64,000 nucleotides of DNA, from contig JAOBWK010000035.1 of NCBI GenBank assembly GCA_025463305.1, positions 1 to 64,000 of the forward strand, in the 5' to 3' direction. Below, one piece after another: positions 33,738 through 42,360 of the stretch. A model generated the notes under the pieces. That model was not told where the DNA came from and did no database searches. It saw only the letters and a program-made list of their open reading frames with translations. The position numbers were made by a program, and so were the translations under genes. This stretch comes from Ilumatobacteraceae bacterium. GTDB lineage: Bacteria; Actinomycetota; Acidimicrobiia; Acidimicrobiales; Ilumatobacteraceae. Position 1 is the first letter of the stretch. Each line of letters opens with the position of its first letter.

Positions 33738-34405
33738 GAATTCCCCTTCGTTCCCTGTCCGCCCTGGCGATTTGACTGCCGAGAGTGGTCGATCCGTCCG
33801 ACCGCCCGGGAGACCATAGTCACGCTCCGTGGAAAAGTCACGTGCCGAGAAAGAATCGGTGTTCCGGCTATCTCCGTCCGCAGTACATGTCCCGATGGGC
33901 ATTGACCGTGCACCGGAACGAAGCAATGTGCGCTCTGAGCTGGGACGAAATACGGACTGCCGTGTCTCGCAACAGTGGAGCAGGTCTGCTGCCTGGGGTG
34001 ATGCGTTCGAATTCGACGCGACGATGGCGAAATCGGCACTGGCTAGCAGCTACAGGGAATGCAAGGAGTTGTCACGGCCATGTTACGTCATTCCCACGCA
34101 GCGCGGTCGACATTCCACCTCGCGAGACTGCCGTCAATCTTCCTTGAGCATGCCAAAACGTCCTGGATCGGGCTGATTTGGGGCGCTTGCGCGTCGCTGG
34201 CCGCAGACATCCGCGTGGAGCGGACATCTGACGCGAGCGTCGGCGACGGTGCCGTTGGCCCGGTGTGGCCGCTGAGCTTGACATGGGGATCGTGCGGATC
34301 TGATCCGGCTCTGATCCGATCTTGACGCGTCCTTGATCGCCGTTGGCAGACGATGATCTGGCTCCACCGAGGTCCGGCGGCGCCACGAGACAAGGACACA
34401 ACGTC
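33738..34405. other. Intergenic region between two divergent secreted-protein genes
   Basis: 668 bp. Short open frames on both strands have no protein-like composition. The notable content is the phased 11-bp repeat array at 34277-34342; the rest should contain two promoters. Confidence 0.6.
34277..34342 (+). promoter_or_regulatory. Phased array of six 11-bp units, candidate OmpR/PhoB-type operator
   Basis: Consecutive 11-bp units read CTTGACATGGG, GATCGTGCGGA, TCTGATCCGGC, TCTGATCCGAT, CTTGACGCGTC, CTTGATCGCCG. Five of six share yyTGAy at the same phase; the two central units match in 9 of 11 bases. Winged-helix response regulators of the OmpR/PhoB class bind tandem 11-bp direct repeats. 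The array ends 63 bp before the ATG of the secreted repeat protein (34406), and an OmpR-class regulator is encoded two genes on. Confidence 0.6.
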
Positions 34406-35317
34406 ATGATCACCACCAGCCCCCGCCGTTCACGCCGCCTGCTGCTCTGCGGGGCGATCGCCCTCGGCAGCATCGGCTTCACCAGCCTCGCCGTCACCGG
34501 CGTGGCCAACGCAGCGCCCGCTGCCCGCCAGGCCCCGGCCGTCCACGCTTCCGACGCTGCCAGCTGCGACGCCACCCCGAGCACCGATGACACCACCGTG
34601 ACGGACGACAGCACGGGCACCGACGACAACGGCACCTTCGACACGACGGACGACAGCACGGTCACCGAAGACAGCACGGCCACCGACGACAGCACGGCCG
34701 GCGACGACGGCGACTGGGGCAACTGGAGCGACGACACGTCCTGGATCGCGGCGAGCAACGCCGAGCAGGATCAGCTCGGCGCCTACCTCACTGCCCACGG
34801 CATCGCCTACACGACGCAGGTCGACGACAGCGGCGAGGGCGACTACTGGGTGGTCGTCGACGACACCGATCAGGCAGCCAACGACGCGATCGACGACTTC
34901 TACTGGCAGCTCAACCCGACGCCGCAGGCCGACATCGATGCCGCCAACGCCGATACCGATGCGCTCACCGCGTACATGCAGGCCCACGGCGTCGCCGTCA
35001 CGGTGACCACCGACCGCCACGGCTACCGCAACGTCGATTGGAACTACGACGATCCCACCGCCGAGGGCGTGTACGAGGACTACGAGTGGACCCTGTACCC
35101 GACGAGCCCGGCCGACATCGCCTCGATGAACGCCGACACCGAGGCCGAGAACGCCTACCTCGTCGGCTGTGGCTTCACGGCCACGATCACCGCCGACAAG
35201 CACGGCATCGAGACCGACACGTTCGACCAGAACGACGAGGCGATCTGGACCGCCCTCGACAACTACTGGTCGAGCGACGCCTACCAGAGCACGGTCGACA
35301 CCACCCCCGGCGAGTGA
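34406..35317 (+). CDS. Secreted acidic protein with three ~48-residue repeats
   Basis: 303 aa, no family recognised. Signal peptide at about 1-37 (RRLLLCGAIALGSIGFTSLA, cleavage after ANAA), then an Asp/Thr-rich low-complexity stretch (about 58-112) and three repeats at about 118-167, 181-228 and 242-288. Each starts N-A-D/E, carries AYL or AYM then HG or CG, and ends in an acidic helix with a D/E-aromatic pair (DDFYW, EDYEW, LDNYW). The same pattern appears in the sensor domain of the kinase at 36182. ATG 34406 has AAGGA upstream. The phased repeat array suggests control by the neighbouring response regulator. Confidence 0.75.
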   Translation: MITTSPRRSRRLLLCGAIALGSIGFTSLAVTGVANAAPAARQAPAVHASDAASCDATPSTDDTTVTDDSTGTDDNGTFDTTDDSTVTEDSTATDDSTAGDDGDWGNWSDDTSWIAASNAEQDQLGAYLTAHGIAYTTQVDDSGEGDYWVVVDDTDQAANDAIDDFYWQLNPTPQADIDAANADTDALTAYMQAHGVAVTVTTDRHGYRNVDWNYDDPTAEGVYEDYEWTLYPTSPADIASMNADTEAENAYLVGCGFTATITADKHGIETDTFDQNDEAIWTALDNYWSSDAYQSTVDTTPGE

Positions 35318-35392
35318 CGGCTCTGGGATCCAGGGCTGGGTGATCCGGGAAGTGACCGAGATCAACGTCGATCGAGCGCATCACAACCTGGG

Positions 35393-35420
35393 GAACGTGC
35401 CGCGGCGACGCGGCACGTTC
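35393..35420 (+). terminator. Perfect 11-bp stem-loop between secreted gene and response regulator
   Basis: GAACGTGCCGC (35393-35403) and GCGGCACGTTC (35410-35420) with loop GGCGAC, 75 bp after the secreted gene stop and 33 bp before the regulator ATG. No T run follows. It may terminate or attenuate, making regulator expression partly independent of the secreted gene. Confidence 0.45.
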
Positions 35421-35453
35421 TCGTATGGTTGTCCCACTCGACGAGAGGGAGAC

Positions 35454-36185
35454 ATGGCGCGCATCATTGTCGCCGAGGACGATCGCAAGCAGGCCGAGCT
35501 GTTGCGCAGCTACCTCGAGCGGGACGGCCACTCGGTGGTGCTCACCCACGACGGCAACGACGCCCTCGACGAGCTGCGCGCCCGCCGCCCCGATCTCGTG
35601 CTGCTCGACGTGATGCTGCCCGGCATGGACGGCTTCGAGATCTGCCAGGCGATCCGCGCCGAGAAGCTCGCCACCGCGGTGATCATGGTGACGGCCCGGG
35701 TCGGCGAGGACGATCAGATCGCCGGCCTCGACTACGGCGCCGACGACTACATCACCAAGCCGTACAGCCTCCGCCAGCTGATGGCGCACATCCGGGCCGT
35801 GCTGCGCCGCACGGGCGCCGAGGACGAGCACCCGACCACCACCATCGGCGGGCTGCGGATCGATCACGAACGGTGCGAGGTCCGCGTCGACGGGAACACG
35901 ATCGAGCTGACGCCGCGCGAGCTGTCGATCCTCGAGGCGCTGGCTGCCAAGCCCGGTCGCGTCTTCACCCGCCGCCAGCTGCTCGCCGAGGCCGCCGGGT
36001 TCGACCACTACGCGCTCGAGCGCACGGTCGACATGCACGTCGTCAACCTGCGCCGCAAGATCGAGGCCAACCCGGCCGAGCCGCGCTACGTGCTGACGGT
36101 GAAGGGGCGCGGGTACAAGCTCGCCGAGCCACCGGCGACCGACCAGCCCCCGACCGCCGACACGTCCACCAACGGCGCGCCGTGA
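35454..36185 (+). CDS. OmpR-family response regulator
   Basis: 243 aa. Receiver domain (about 1-115): acidic pocket AEDD (residues 7-10), phospho-acceptor D52 in LLDVMLPG, T80 and K102 (ITKPY), all conserved. The C-terminal winged-helix DNA-binding domain (about 128-228) has IELTPRELSILEAL, GRVFTRRQLL, RTVDMHVVNLRRKI and VKGRGYKL, typical of OmpR/PhoB. Ribosome site GAGGGAG before the ATG. The stop overlaps the kinase GTG (GTGA), so the pair is coupled. The likely target is the 11-bp repeat array upstream of the secreted protein gene. Confidence 0.94.
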   Translation: MARIIVAEDDRKQAELLRSYLERDGHSVVLTHDGNDALDELRARRPDLVLLDVMLPGMDGFEICQAIRAEKLATAVIMVTARVGEDDQIAGLDYGADDYITKPYSLRQLMAHIRAVLRRTGAEDEHPTTTIGGLRIDHERCEVRVDGNTIELTPRELSILEALAAKPGRVFTRRQLLAEAAGFDHYALERTVDMHVVNLRRKIEANPAEPRYVLTVKGRGYKLAEPPATDQPPTADTSTNGAP

Positions 36186-37900
36186 AGCTGCGCCTGGTGC
36201 GCGCGTGGAGCGTGCGCGCCCGCGTCATCGCGCTGACGGTCGGCGTGGCCGCCGTGGCGATCGCCGTCACCGCCTGGCTCGCCACCCGGTCGGCCGAGCA
36301 GGCCGTCAAGTCGCACGCCGAGCAGTCGCTGGAGACCAACGTCGGGATCTACCAGGCGCTCGTCGACTACGGCTCGGCCCACCAGACGTGGGCCGACGTC
36401 GCGCCCGTGTTGAGCGAGCTCGAGGACAAGACCGGCCGTCGCGTCGCCATCACCGACGAGCGTGGGCGGATCGTCGCCGACACCGATCTGATCGACGGCA
36501 AGGCGTCGCGTCCGTTGCCGCGCATGGCGACGGCACGCATCGACGCAGCGAACCCGACCATCAGCGGCTACGACGACTCGCTCGTGCCCACCACGACGAT
36601 CGGCACGGACACCGTCGATCAGGTCATCCAGTGCCTCGAGGACCACAAGGTCCCGTACACGATCGACGACACCGACCCCGGTTCGTATCCGTCGCCGGGC
36701 GACGACATCACCGATGCCCAGTACAAGCAGTACAACGATTGCACGGACCCCCTCGCCGGCAACCCGGTTGGCTACACCGAGCGGCTCAACGCCGATGTCG
36801 AGGCGTGTGTGCGTGGCGACGGCTTCACTCCGGTGTACTCGAGCGGATCGGTCGACGTGATGGAGACGACCGACGCTGCGTACACCGCGCTCGACGATTG
36901 CTACACCTCGGCGGTCAACAGCCGCATCGCACCGCCGGTCATGCTGTACCTCGGCACCCGCGACGAGTCGCCGAGCCCGTTCAGCGGGACGACGCTCGGC
37001 ACGACGTTGCCGCTGATGCTCGGGTTGTTGGTGCTCGGCACGGCGCTCGCGTGGTTCCTCGCTCGCCGGCTGACCCGCCCGCTGCGGCGGTTGACGACCG
37101 CCGCCGATGCGCTCGCATCGGGCGACCTCTCCCACCGCGTCGACGTCACGGGCGACGACGAGATCGGCGTGCTGTCGAACGCCTTCAACTCGCTGGCGTC
37201 GTCGCTGGAGCGCAACGAGCAGCTGCGCCGGCAGATGGTGAGCGACATCGCCCACGAGCTGCGCAACCCGCTGCTGACGATCAACGGCACGCTCGAGGCG
37301 ATCGAGGACGGCGTGTACCAACCGACCGGCGAGGTCATCGCCTCTTTGATGGACGAGACCGAGCACCTCTACCGGCTCGTCCTCGACCTGCAGGACCTGT
37401 CGGTGGCCGACGACGGAGGCCTGCGCGTCGAGCTGCGCGACGGCGATCTCGCCGACGTCGCGTCCTCGGTGCTCGACGCCCATCGCCCGGTGGCGGAGCG
37501 CGCGTCGATCACGTTGAGCCTGATCATCGACGGCTCCGCACCCGTGCGGATCGACCCGTCGCGGATGCGCCAGGTGGTCGGCAACCTGGTCGGCAACGCA
37601 CTGCGGCACACCAACCCCGGCGGCCACGTCGAGGTGCGCGTCGGCCGGGGTGAGGTCGACGTCACCGACGACGGTGAGGGCATCGCGGCGGAGGATCTGC
37701 CGAACGTGTTCGAACGGTTCTGGCGCAGTGACAGCTCGCGCACCCGCGGCACCGGCGGCGCCGGGCTCGGGCTGGCGATCGCGACCGAGCTCGTCAAGGC
37801 TCATGGCGGCACGCTGTCGGTGACGTCGGCGGTGGGTGTCGGCACGACGTTCAGCGTCCGTGGCCTGGAGGTCTCGCCTCGGCCCGCAGCCCCGTTCTGA
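36182..37900 (+). CDS. Sensor histidine kinase with repeat-containing extracytoplasmic domain
   Basis: 572 aa. TM1 (about 14-34), a 240-residue external domain, TM2 (about 274-294), HAMP (about 295-347), HisKA with H358 in SDIAHELRNPL, and HATPase_c with GNLVGNALRHT (N box), DDGEGI (G1), FERFWR and GTGGAGLGLAI (G2). The external domain has a proximal part (TGRRVAITDERGRIVADTD) and then two Cys-bracketed repeats: CLEDHKVPYTIDD...YNDC (about 151-187) and NADVEACVRGDGFTP...ALDDCY (about 203-241). These resemble the repeats of the secreted protein encoded upstream and may form disulfide-closed modules. GTG start overlaps the regulator stop. Confidence 0.93.
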   Translation: MKLRLVRAWSVRARVIALTVGVAAVAIAVTAWLATRSAEQAVKSHAEQSLETNVGIYQALVDYGSAHQTWADVAPVLSELEDKTGRRVAITDERGRIVADTDLIDGKASRPLPRMATARIDAANPTISGYDDSLVPTTTIGTDTVDQVIQCLEDHKVPYTIDDTDPGSYPSPGDDITDAQYKQYNDCTDPLAGNPVGYTERLNADVEACVRGDGFTPVYSSGSVDVMETTDAAYTALDDCYTSAVNSRIAPPVMLYLGTRDESPSPFSGTTLGTTLPLMLGLLVLGTALAWFLARRLTRPLRRLTTAADALASGDLSHRVDVTGDDEIGVLSNAFNSLASSLERNEQLRRQMVSDIAHELRNPLLTINGTLEAIEDGVYQPTGEVIASLMDETEHLYRLVLDLQDLSVADDGGLRVELRDGDLADVASSVLDAHRPVAERASITLSLIIDGSAPVRIDPSRMRQVVGNLVGNALRHTNPGGHVEVRVGRGEVDVTDDGEGIAAEDLPNVFERFWRSDSSRTRGTGGAGLGLAIATELVKAHGGTLSVTSAVGVGTTFSVRGLEVSPRPAAPF

Positions 37901-37954
37901 GCCGGACGGACCTCAAGACCACGCATCGGCCTGCCGATGAACTCTTGACATCCG

Positions 37955-40126
37955 TTGCCGGTGAGTCGGCTGTGGCTGCTCGTGAGGCGGCGGTTGGAGC
38001 GGGGCGTGGTGGTGGACGAGATCGTGAGTTCGACATTCGAGTGGTTCCCCGACGCGGTGACCCTGAGCCTCGCCGTGCGCGATGCCGACGGCCGGGCCAT
38101 CGACATGCGGCTGCTGTCGATGAACCGCCAGGCACGAAGCGGCCAACCCGATCCGGAGGGCTCGATCGGCCGGCTGTGCAGCGAGCTGTGGCCGCAGATG
38201 GTGGTCAACGGATCGTTCGCGGCATGCATGCGGGTGCTCGACACGGGCGTCACCGAGGCCGCCCAGTTCTGGTGGACCGAGGAGGAGACGTACGCGCCGG
38301 CTGGCTACGACTACAAGGCCGCGCGCGTCGGCGCTGACCATCTGCTGTGGGTCCTGCGCGACAGCACGGACACCGTGCGACGGTTGGAGCACGACGAAGC
38401 GCGCTTCCGCGCCGCGTTCGACGCGGCGCCGGCCGGGATGGCGATGGTGACGGCGTCCGGAGAGATCCTGCTCGCCAACGGCGCCCTGGCCGACATGGTG
38501 GGCGGTGAGCGCTCGTCCTTCGGCGGCACGACCCTGCAGTCGTGGATCGTGCCGGATGATCGCCAGCACGTCCTCGACTCGCTGGCCACGGTCACGGCCG
38601 ACGTGCCGTTGGTGCACGGTGGCGAGGTGCGGCTGATGACCTTCGAGATGCGGTTCGGTGTCGAATCGGCTCGCAGCCGCATCGCCCGCGATCCGGTCGG
38701 CATCTGGGCCGGGCTGTCGATCGCGCCGCTGTCGATCGACCACGAGACCACCGACTGCTACGTCGTGCACCTGCTCGACGTCACGGTGCAGAAGAAGCTG
38801 GAGACCGAGCTCACCCACCAGGCGCTTCACGATCCGCTCACCGGGCTGGCCAACCGGGCTCTGCTCAACGACCGGATGGAGTCGGCGATCGCCCGGCTCG
38901 ATCGGCATCGATGCGGGGTCGCGGTGATCTTCATCGACACCGATCACTTCAAGGTGATCAACGATGGTCTCGGCCATCGCGCCGGCGACGAGGTGCTCAT
39001 GGCCGTGGCGAGCCGCCTGCGCCGCATCGCGCGCGTGGGCGACACGGTCGCCCGCTTCGGCGGCGACGAGTTCGTGGTGGTGTGCGACGACCTCGACGAC
39101 GAGGCCGAGGCGCATGCCCTCGCGTTGCGGATCAACGAGGAGTTCCGTCGCCCGCTGCTGATCAGCGACCGGGCCATCAAGCTCAGCGTCAGCACCGGCG
39201 TGGCCACGACGACGGATTCGTCGTGCGATCCGCAGTCGTTGCTGCGCGATGCCGACGTGGCGATGTACCGCGCCAAGGCCGAGGGTCGCGATCGCTCCGT
39301 GATCTTCAACGACGATCTGCGCGCCAGCGCACTGCGACGGATGGAGCTGGAGCACGAACTGCGCCACGCGATCAATCACGACGAGCTCGTCGTGCACTAC
39401 CAGCCGATCGTGCAGCTCGCCACCGGCCGCATCACGGGTGTCGAGGCACTCGTGCGCTGGCAGCATCCCGTGCGCGGCCTCGTGCTGCCGAACGAGTTCA
39501 TCCCGCTGGCCGAGGACACCGGTCTCGTGGTCGCGCTGGGCGAGTGGGTGCTCGCCCACGCCTGCCTCGACGGCCGGCGCTGGCACGACCTCTACCCGGA
39601 CCTGACGATCAGCGTGAACCTCTCCGCCCACCAGATCGAGCATCCGGACTTGATGGCGTGCGTGCGCACCTCGCTGGCGATGTCGGGCATCGATCCCACC
39701 GCGGTCACCCTCGAGCTGACCGAGACCGTGCTGATGCGCGATCCTGACTTCGCCGCGGTCACGCTCCACGGGTTGAAGAACCTCGGCGTGCACCTCAGCC
39801 TCGACGACTTCGGCACCGGCTACTCATCGCTCGCGTACCTCCACCAGTTCCCGATCGACTCGCTGAAGATCGACCGCACGTTCGTGGCCGGGCTCGGCGA
39901 CAACCCCGGCGACGCGATCCTGTGCACGGCCATCGTCGGACTGGCGAACGCGCTCGGGATGGACACGGTCGCCGAAGGCGTGGAGACCGAGCTGCAGCTC
40001 GAGCACGTGCGCCAGCTCGGCTGCACGAGCGCGCAGGGCTTCTACCTGTCGCGCCCGCAGAGCGCGGAGAGCATCAGCCGGCTGCTGACCGAGCAGCGCG
40101 TCGGCGTCGTCCAGCCGCTCGGCTGA
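37955..40126 (+). CDS. PAS-GGDEF-EAL protein (c-di-GMP turnover)
   Basis: 723 aa, bifunctional-type cyclic di-GMP enzyme. Two PAS-like sensory domains in the first 270 residues: the second spans about 145-275, starting RFRAAFDAAPAGMAMVTA. A GGDEF domain (about 290-450) has the intact catalytic motif RFGGDEFVVV. An EAL domain (about 465-715) has VEALVRWQHP, NLSAHQIEHPD, ELTETVLM, LDDFGTGYSSL, LKIDRTFV and VAEGVE, all the metal and catalytic residues expected for phosphodiesterase activity. No membrane segment. The annotated start is TTG 37955; the run of GTGs at 38006-38014 is an alternative. It lies 54 bp after the kinase, so it may be an output of that locus. Confidence 0.92.
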   Translation: MPVSRLWLLVRRRLERGVVVDEIVSSTFEWFPDAVTLSLAVRDADGRAIDMRLLSMNRQARSGQPDPEGSIGRLCSELWPQMVVNGSFAACMRVLDTGVTEAAQFWWTEEETYAPAGYDYKAARVGADHLLWVLRDSTDTVRRLEHDEARFRAAFDAAPAGMAMVTASGEILLANGALADMVGGERSSFGGTTLQSWIVPDDRQHVLDSLATVTADVPLVHGGEVRLMTFEMRFGVESARSRIARDPVGIWAGLSIAPLSIDHETTDCYVVHLLDVTVQKKLETELTHQALHDPLTGLANRALLNDRMESAIARLDRHRCGVAVIFIDTDHFKVINDGLGHRAGDEVLMAVASRLRRIARVGDTVARFGGDEFVVVCDDLDDEAEAHALALRINEEFRRPLLISDRAIKLSVSTGVATTTDSSCDPQSLLRDADVAMYRAKAEGRDRSVIFNDDLRASALRRMELEHELRHAINHDELVVHYQPIVQLATGRITGVEALVRWQHPVRGLVLPNEFIPLAEDTGLVVALGEWVLAHACLDGRRWHDLYPDLTISVNLSAHQIEHPDLMACVRTSLAMSGIDPTAVTLELTETVLMRDPDFAAVTLHGLKNLGVHLSLDDFGTGYSSLAYLHQFPIDSLKIDRTFVAGLGDNPGDAILCTAIVGLANALGMDTVAEGVETELQLEHVRQLGCTSAQGFYLSRPQSAESISRLLTEQRVGVVQPLG

Positions 40127-40149
40127 CGATCCCCTGCACGTCGGCGCGC

Positions 40150-41454
40150 TCAGCAGTACTTGCGCACGGTGGGGTACGGGTTCACCGCGGCACCCTCGCC
40201 GGGATGGATCTCGAAGTGCAGGTGGTTGGCCGACGTGTCGCCCGTGTGGCCGACGTAGCCGATCACCTCGCCCTGTGAGACGTGCCGTGACTGGCCCTCC
40301 CACGAGCTGAGGTGGGCGTAGTAGTAGCCGTTGCCGTCGTCGCCCTTGAGGACGATCACGTTGCCGCCGAGGGTATTCGTCTTGAAAATCGCGTCGCCCG
40401 AGACGACGGCGACCTCGGGTGTGCCGAACGCCGCCATCATGTCGACGCCCTCGTGGTGACGACCGCCGGAGCGGGCGTCACCCCAGGTGTCGCCGAACGC
40501 GGTGGGCCCCGCCATCGGGCAGACGAAGCTCGTGTCGATCACGACGACGGGATCCTTGATCTGCGGATCCGTGCCGTCCCCGGGTGTGGGTGCTGCTGGC
40601 AGGACGGCGACAGCGGAGTCCTTGGTGCCGGCTGCCGCCGTGTCGGCCGTCGTCCCGGCGTCGTTGCCGGTGCCGGCGGCCGGCGCGGACGTGGTGGACG
40701 TCGGCACGACCGACGTCGACGTCGTGGCACCGTTCGTCTGCTCCTTCGCCGTCTTGGCTGCTGCTTTCGCGTCGGCCTTGGCCTGCGCCGCTGCTTCGGC
40801 GGCTGCGTCGGCGGCCTTCTGCTTGGCGACCGCGTCGGCGTAGGCCTTCTTGGCCTCCGCGTCGACGAGCGTCGCCTTCAGTGCCACCAGCTGCTGGAGC
40901 TGGTCGTCGATCTGGTTCTGCTGGTTGGTCATCGTCTGCGTCAGCGCATCGTTCTGGGCCTGCAGATCAGCGAGGTGGGCCTGCTCGACCTCGAGCGCCG
41001 ACTTGGCCGTCTCGACGTCGTCGAGCGTCGTCGCACCCGCGTCGTACGCAGCGGCCGCCAGAGCCTCGGTCTGGAGCTCGTCGATGGGGCTGCCGAAGAA
41101 GATGTCGGCCGGACCGCTGCTCGAGCTCATGTACCGATCGACCGCGAGGCTGGCGAGCTGAGAGGTGAGCCCGTCGTACTCGGCCGTCCGCGCGGCGACG
41201 TTCGTCTCCGCCACTGTGATCTGCCCGGCGATGTCGTCGTGCTCGATCTCGGCCTGGGCGAGCGCGGCCGCCGTGCGGTCGGCCTTCGACTGCAGCTTCA
41301 CGATGCGATCGGCGACGTCCTTCGACGTCTGCCCGGAGCTGGAGGCGCCGGCCGATGCGACCGGCACGAGGAAGCCGACGAACGCCGCGACCGTGAGCAG
41401 GCGCGCCAAGGGACGCCGAAGCGCAACCTCCCCACCGAGACGTGTCGAATGCAT
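40150..41454 (-). CDS. Secreted M23-family peptidoglycan endopeptidase with coiled coil
   Basis: About 434 aa. Signal peptide (LARLLTVAAFVGFLVPVASA), then a long coiled coil (about 45-245) with Ala/Lys/Gln-rich heptads as in EnvC/RipC-type hydrolases, a Thr/Ala-rich linker, and a C-terminal LytM domain (about 325-434) with zinc motifs HHEGVDMMA (HxxxD) and HLHFEIHPG (HxH). All zinc ligands are present, so it should cleave peptide cross-links; the coiled coil suggests control by a membrane partner. The start is taken at ATG 41454; ATG 41481 is in frame. Convergent with the GGDEF-EAL gene. Confidence 0.9.
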   Translation of the reverse strand: MHSTRLGGEVALRRPLARLLTVAAFVGFLVPVASAGASSSGQTSKDVADRIVKLQSKADRTAAALAQAEIEHDDIAGQITVAETNVAARTAEYDGLTSQLASLAVDRYMSSSSGPADIFFGSPIDELQTEALAAAAYDAGATTLDDVETAKSALEVEQAHLADLQAQNDALTQTMTNQQNQIDDQLQQLVALKATLVDAEAKKAYADAVAKQKAADAAAEAAAQAKADAKAAAKTAKEQTNGATTSTSVVPTSTTSAPAAGTGNDAGTTADTAAAGTKDSAVAVLPAAPTPGDGTDPQIKDPVVVIDTSFVCPMAGPTAFGDTWGDARSGGRHHEGVDMMAAFGTPEVAVVSGDAIFKTNTLGGNVIVLKGDDGNGYYYAHLSSWEGQSRHVSQGEVIGYVGHTGDTSANHLHFEIHPGEGAAVNPYPTVRKYC

Positions 41455-41517
41455 GACCGAGGGAGAGTACCGGCTCGGCACAGTGGTGCGACAGGCGCGC
41501 AGAGTGATTTGTGTGCG

Positions 41518-42219
41518 TCAGGCCTTCGCCATGCAGATGCTGAGGTCCTTGCCGACGAACTCGCCCCACGGCTCGCACGGCGCGTAGCCGGCCCGCTCGT
41601 AGCGGCGGATCGCCTCCGGCTGGCGGGGGCCGAGCTCGAGCACGAACCGCTCGATGCCGATGGCCCCGGCGCGGCGCTCCAGCTCGGCGAGGATCGCCGT
41701 GCCGATGTCCTGCCCACGTGCGGACGGGACCACGAACATCCGCTTGATCTCCGCCGTGCGCGCCTGCTCGGGCAGCACCTTGAACGCACCGCAGCCGACG
41801 GGCCGGTCGTTGTGGGTGGCCATCAGCAGCGCGCCGACACCGTCGACCACGTCGGCCGCCTCGAGGCTGAACACCAGCGCGCCGGGCTCGGGGTAGCGCG
41901 CGAGGAGATCGGCGTTGAGCTGGGCGATGAGCGACTGCACATCGACGTCGTCGAGCGACACCCGGTCGATGGCCAACGGCTCGCGCAGCCGACGGGGAGG
42001 GAACGCATAGGGAGACGGGCCGTGCTCGCGCAGGAAGGCGAGGCGGGAGATGGCTTCGTCGAGCGATGGCTCGTGGCGCACGGGGATCCACCACGCCACC
42101 GAAGCCGGGTCGTCGGCGCGCGCCGGCACCTCGTGCAACCACGACTGCAGCGCGGCGGGGCCGTCGAGGACCTCCAGCTCCGACGTCGTGTCGAGCACCC
42201 GATAGCACGCGACCTTCAC
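41518..42219 (-). CDS. DUF3291-like plus GNAT acetyltransferase fusion
   Basis: 233 aa. The first 80 residues resemble the C-terminal half of DUF3291 (VAWWIPVRHEPSLDEAISRL, then LREHGPSPYAF). The rest (about 85-233) is a GNAT domain with the acetyl-CoA loop VPSARGQDIGTAILAELERR and the strand-helix end LELGPRQPEAIRRYERAGYA typical of single-domain N-acetyltransferases. The substrate is unknown. Divergent or unlinked neighbours give no clue; 36 bp separate its stop from the M23 peptidase start region. Confidence 0.82.
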   Translation of the reverse strand: MKVACYRVLDTTSELEVLDGPAALQSWLHEVPARADDPASVAWWIPVRHEPSLDEAISRLAFLREHGPSPYAFPPRRLREPLAIDRVSLDDVDVQSLIAQLNADLLARYPEPGALVFSLEAADVVDGVGALLMATHNDRPVGCGAFKVLPEQARTAEIKRMFVVPSARGQDIGTAILAELERRAGAIGIERFVLELGPRQPEAIRRYERAGYAPCEPWGEFVGKDLSICMAKA

Positions 42220-42360
42220 GTTCCTCGCACCATCTCCTTCACGCCGTCCCGATCCGCTCGGGACGCAGTGCGGGGATTCTACGAACCACCCACGACCAGC
42301 GCGTTCGCCGAGCGCACCTTGTCACCGTCCGTTCACGATTCGGTGGGTCGTGCCCGGGCG

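Noticed and set aside
29751..33905. 1384-codon open frame on the plus strand
   Set aside because: It is antisense to the secreted He_PIG/LLDTR protein, which has a signal peptide and recognised repeats; the plus frame has low-complexity Arg/Gly/Val composition only.
33829..34176. 115-codon plus-strand frame between the two secreted-protein genes
   Set aside because: No ribosome site, no domain, codon use unlike neighbours; a second overlapping frame is equally open.
35341..35358. TGATCCG and TGACCGA before the response regulator as a second operator
   Set aside because: Only two units, 12 rather than 11 bp apart, so the match to the phased array is not convincing.
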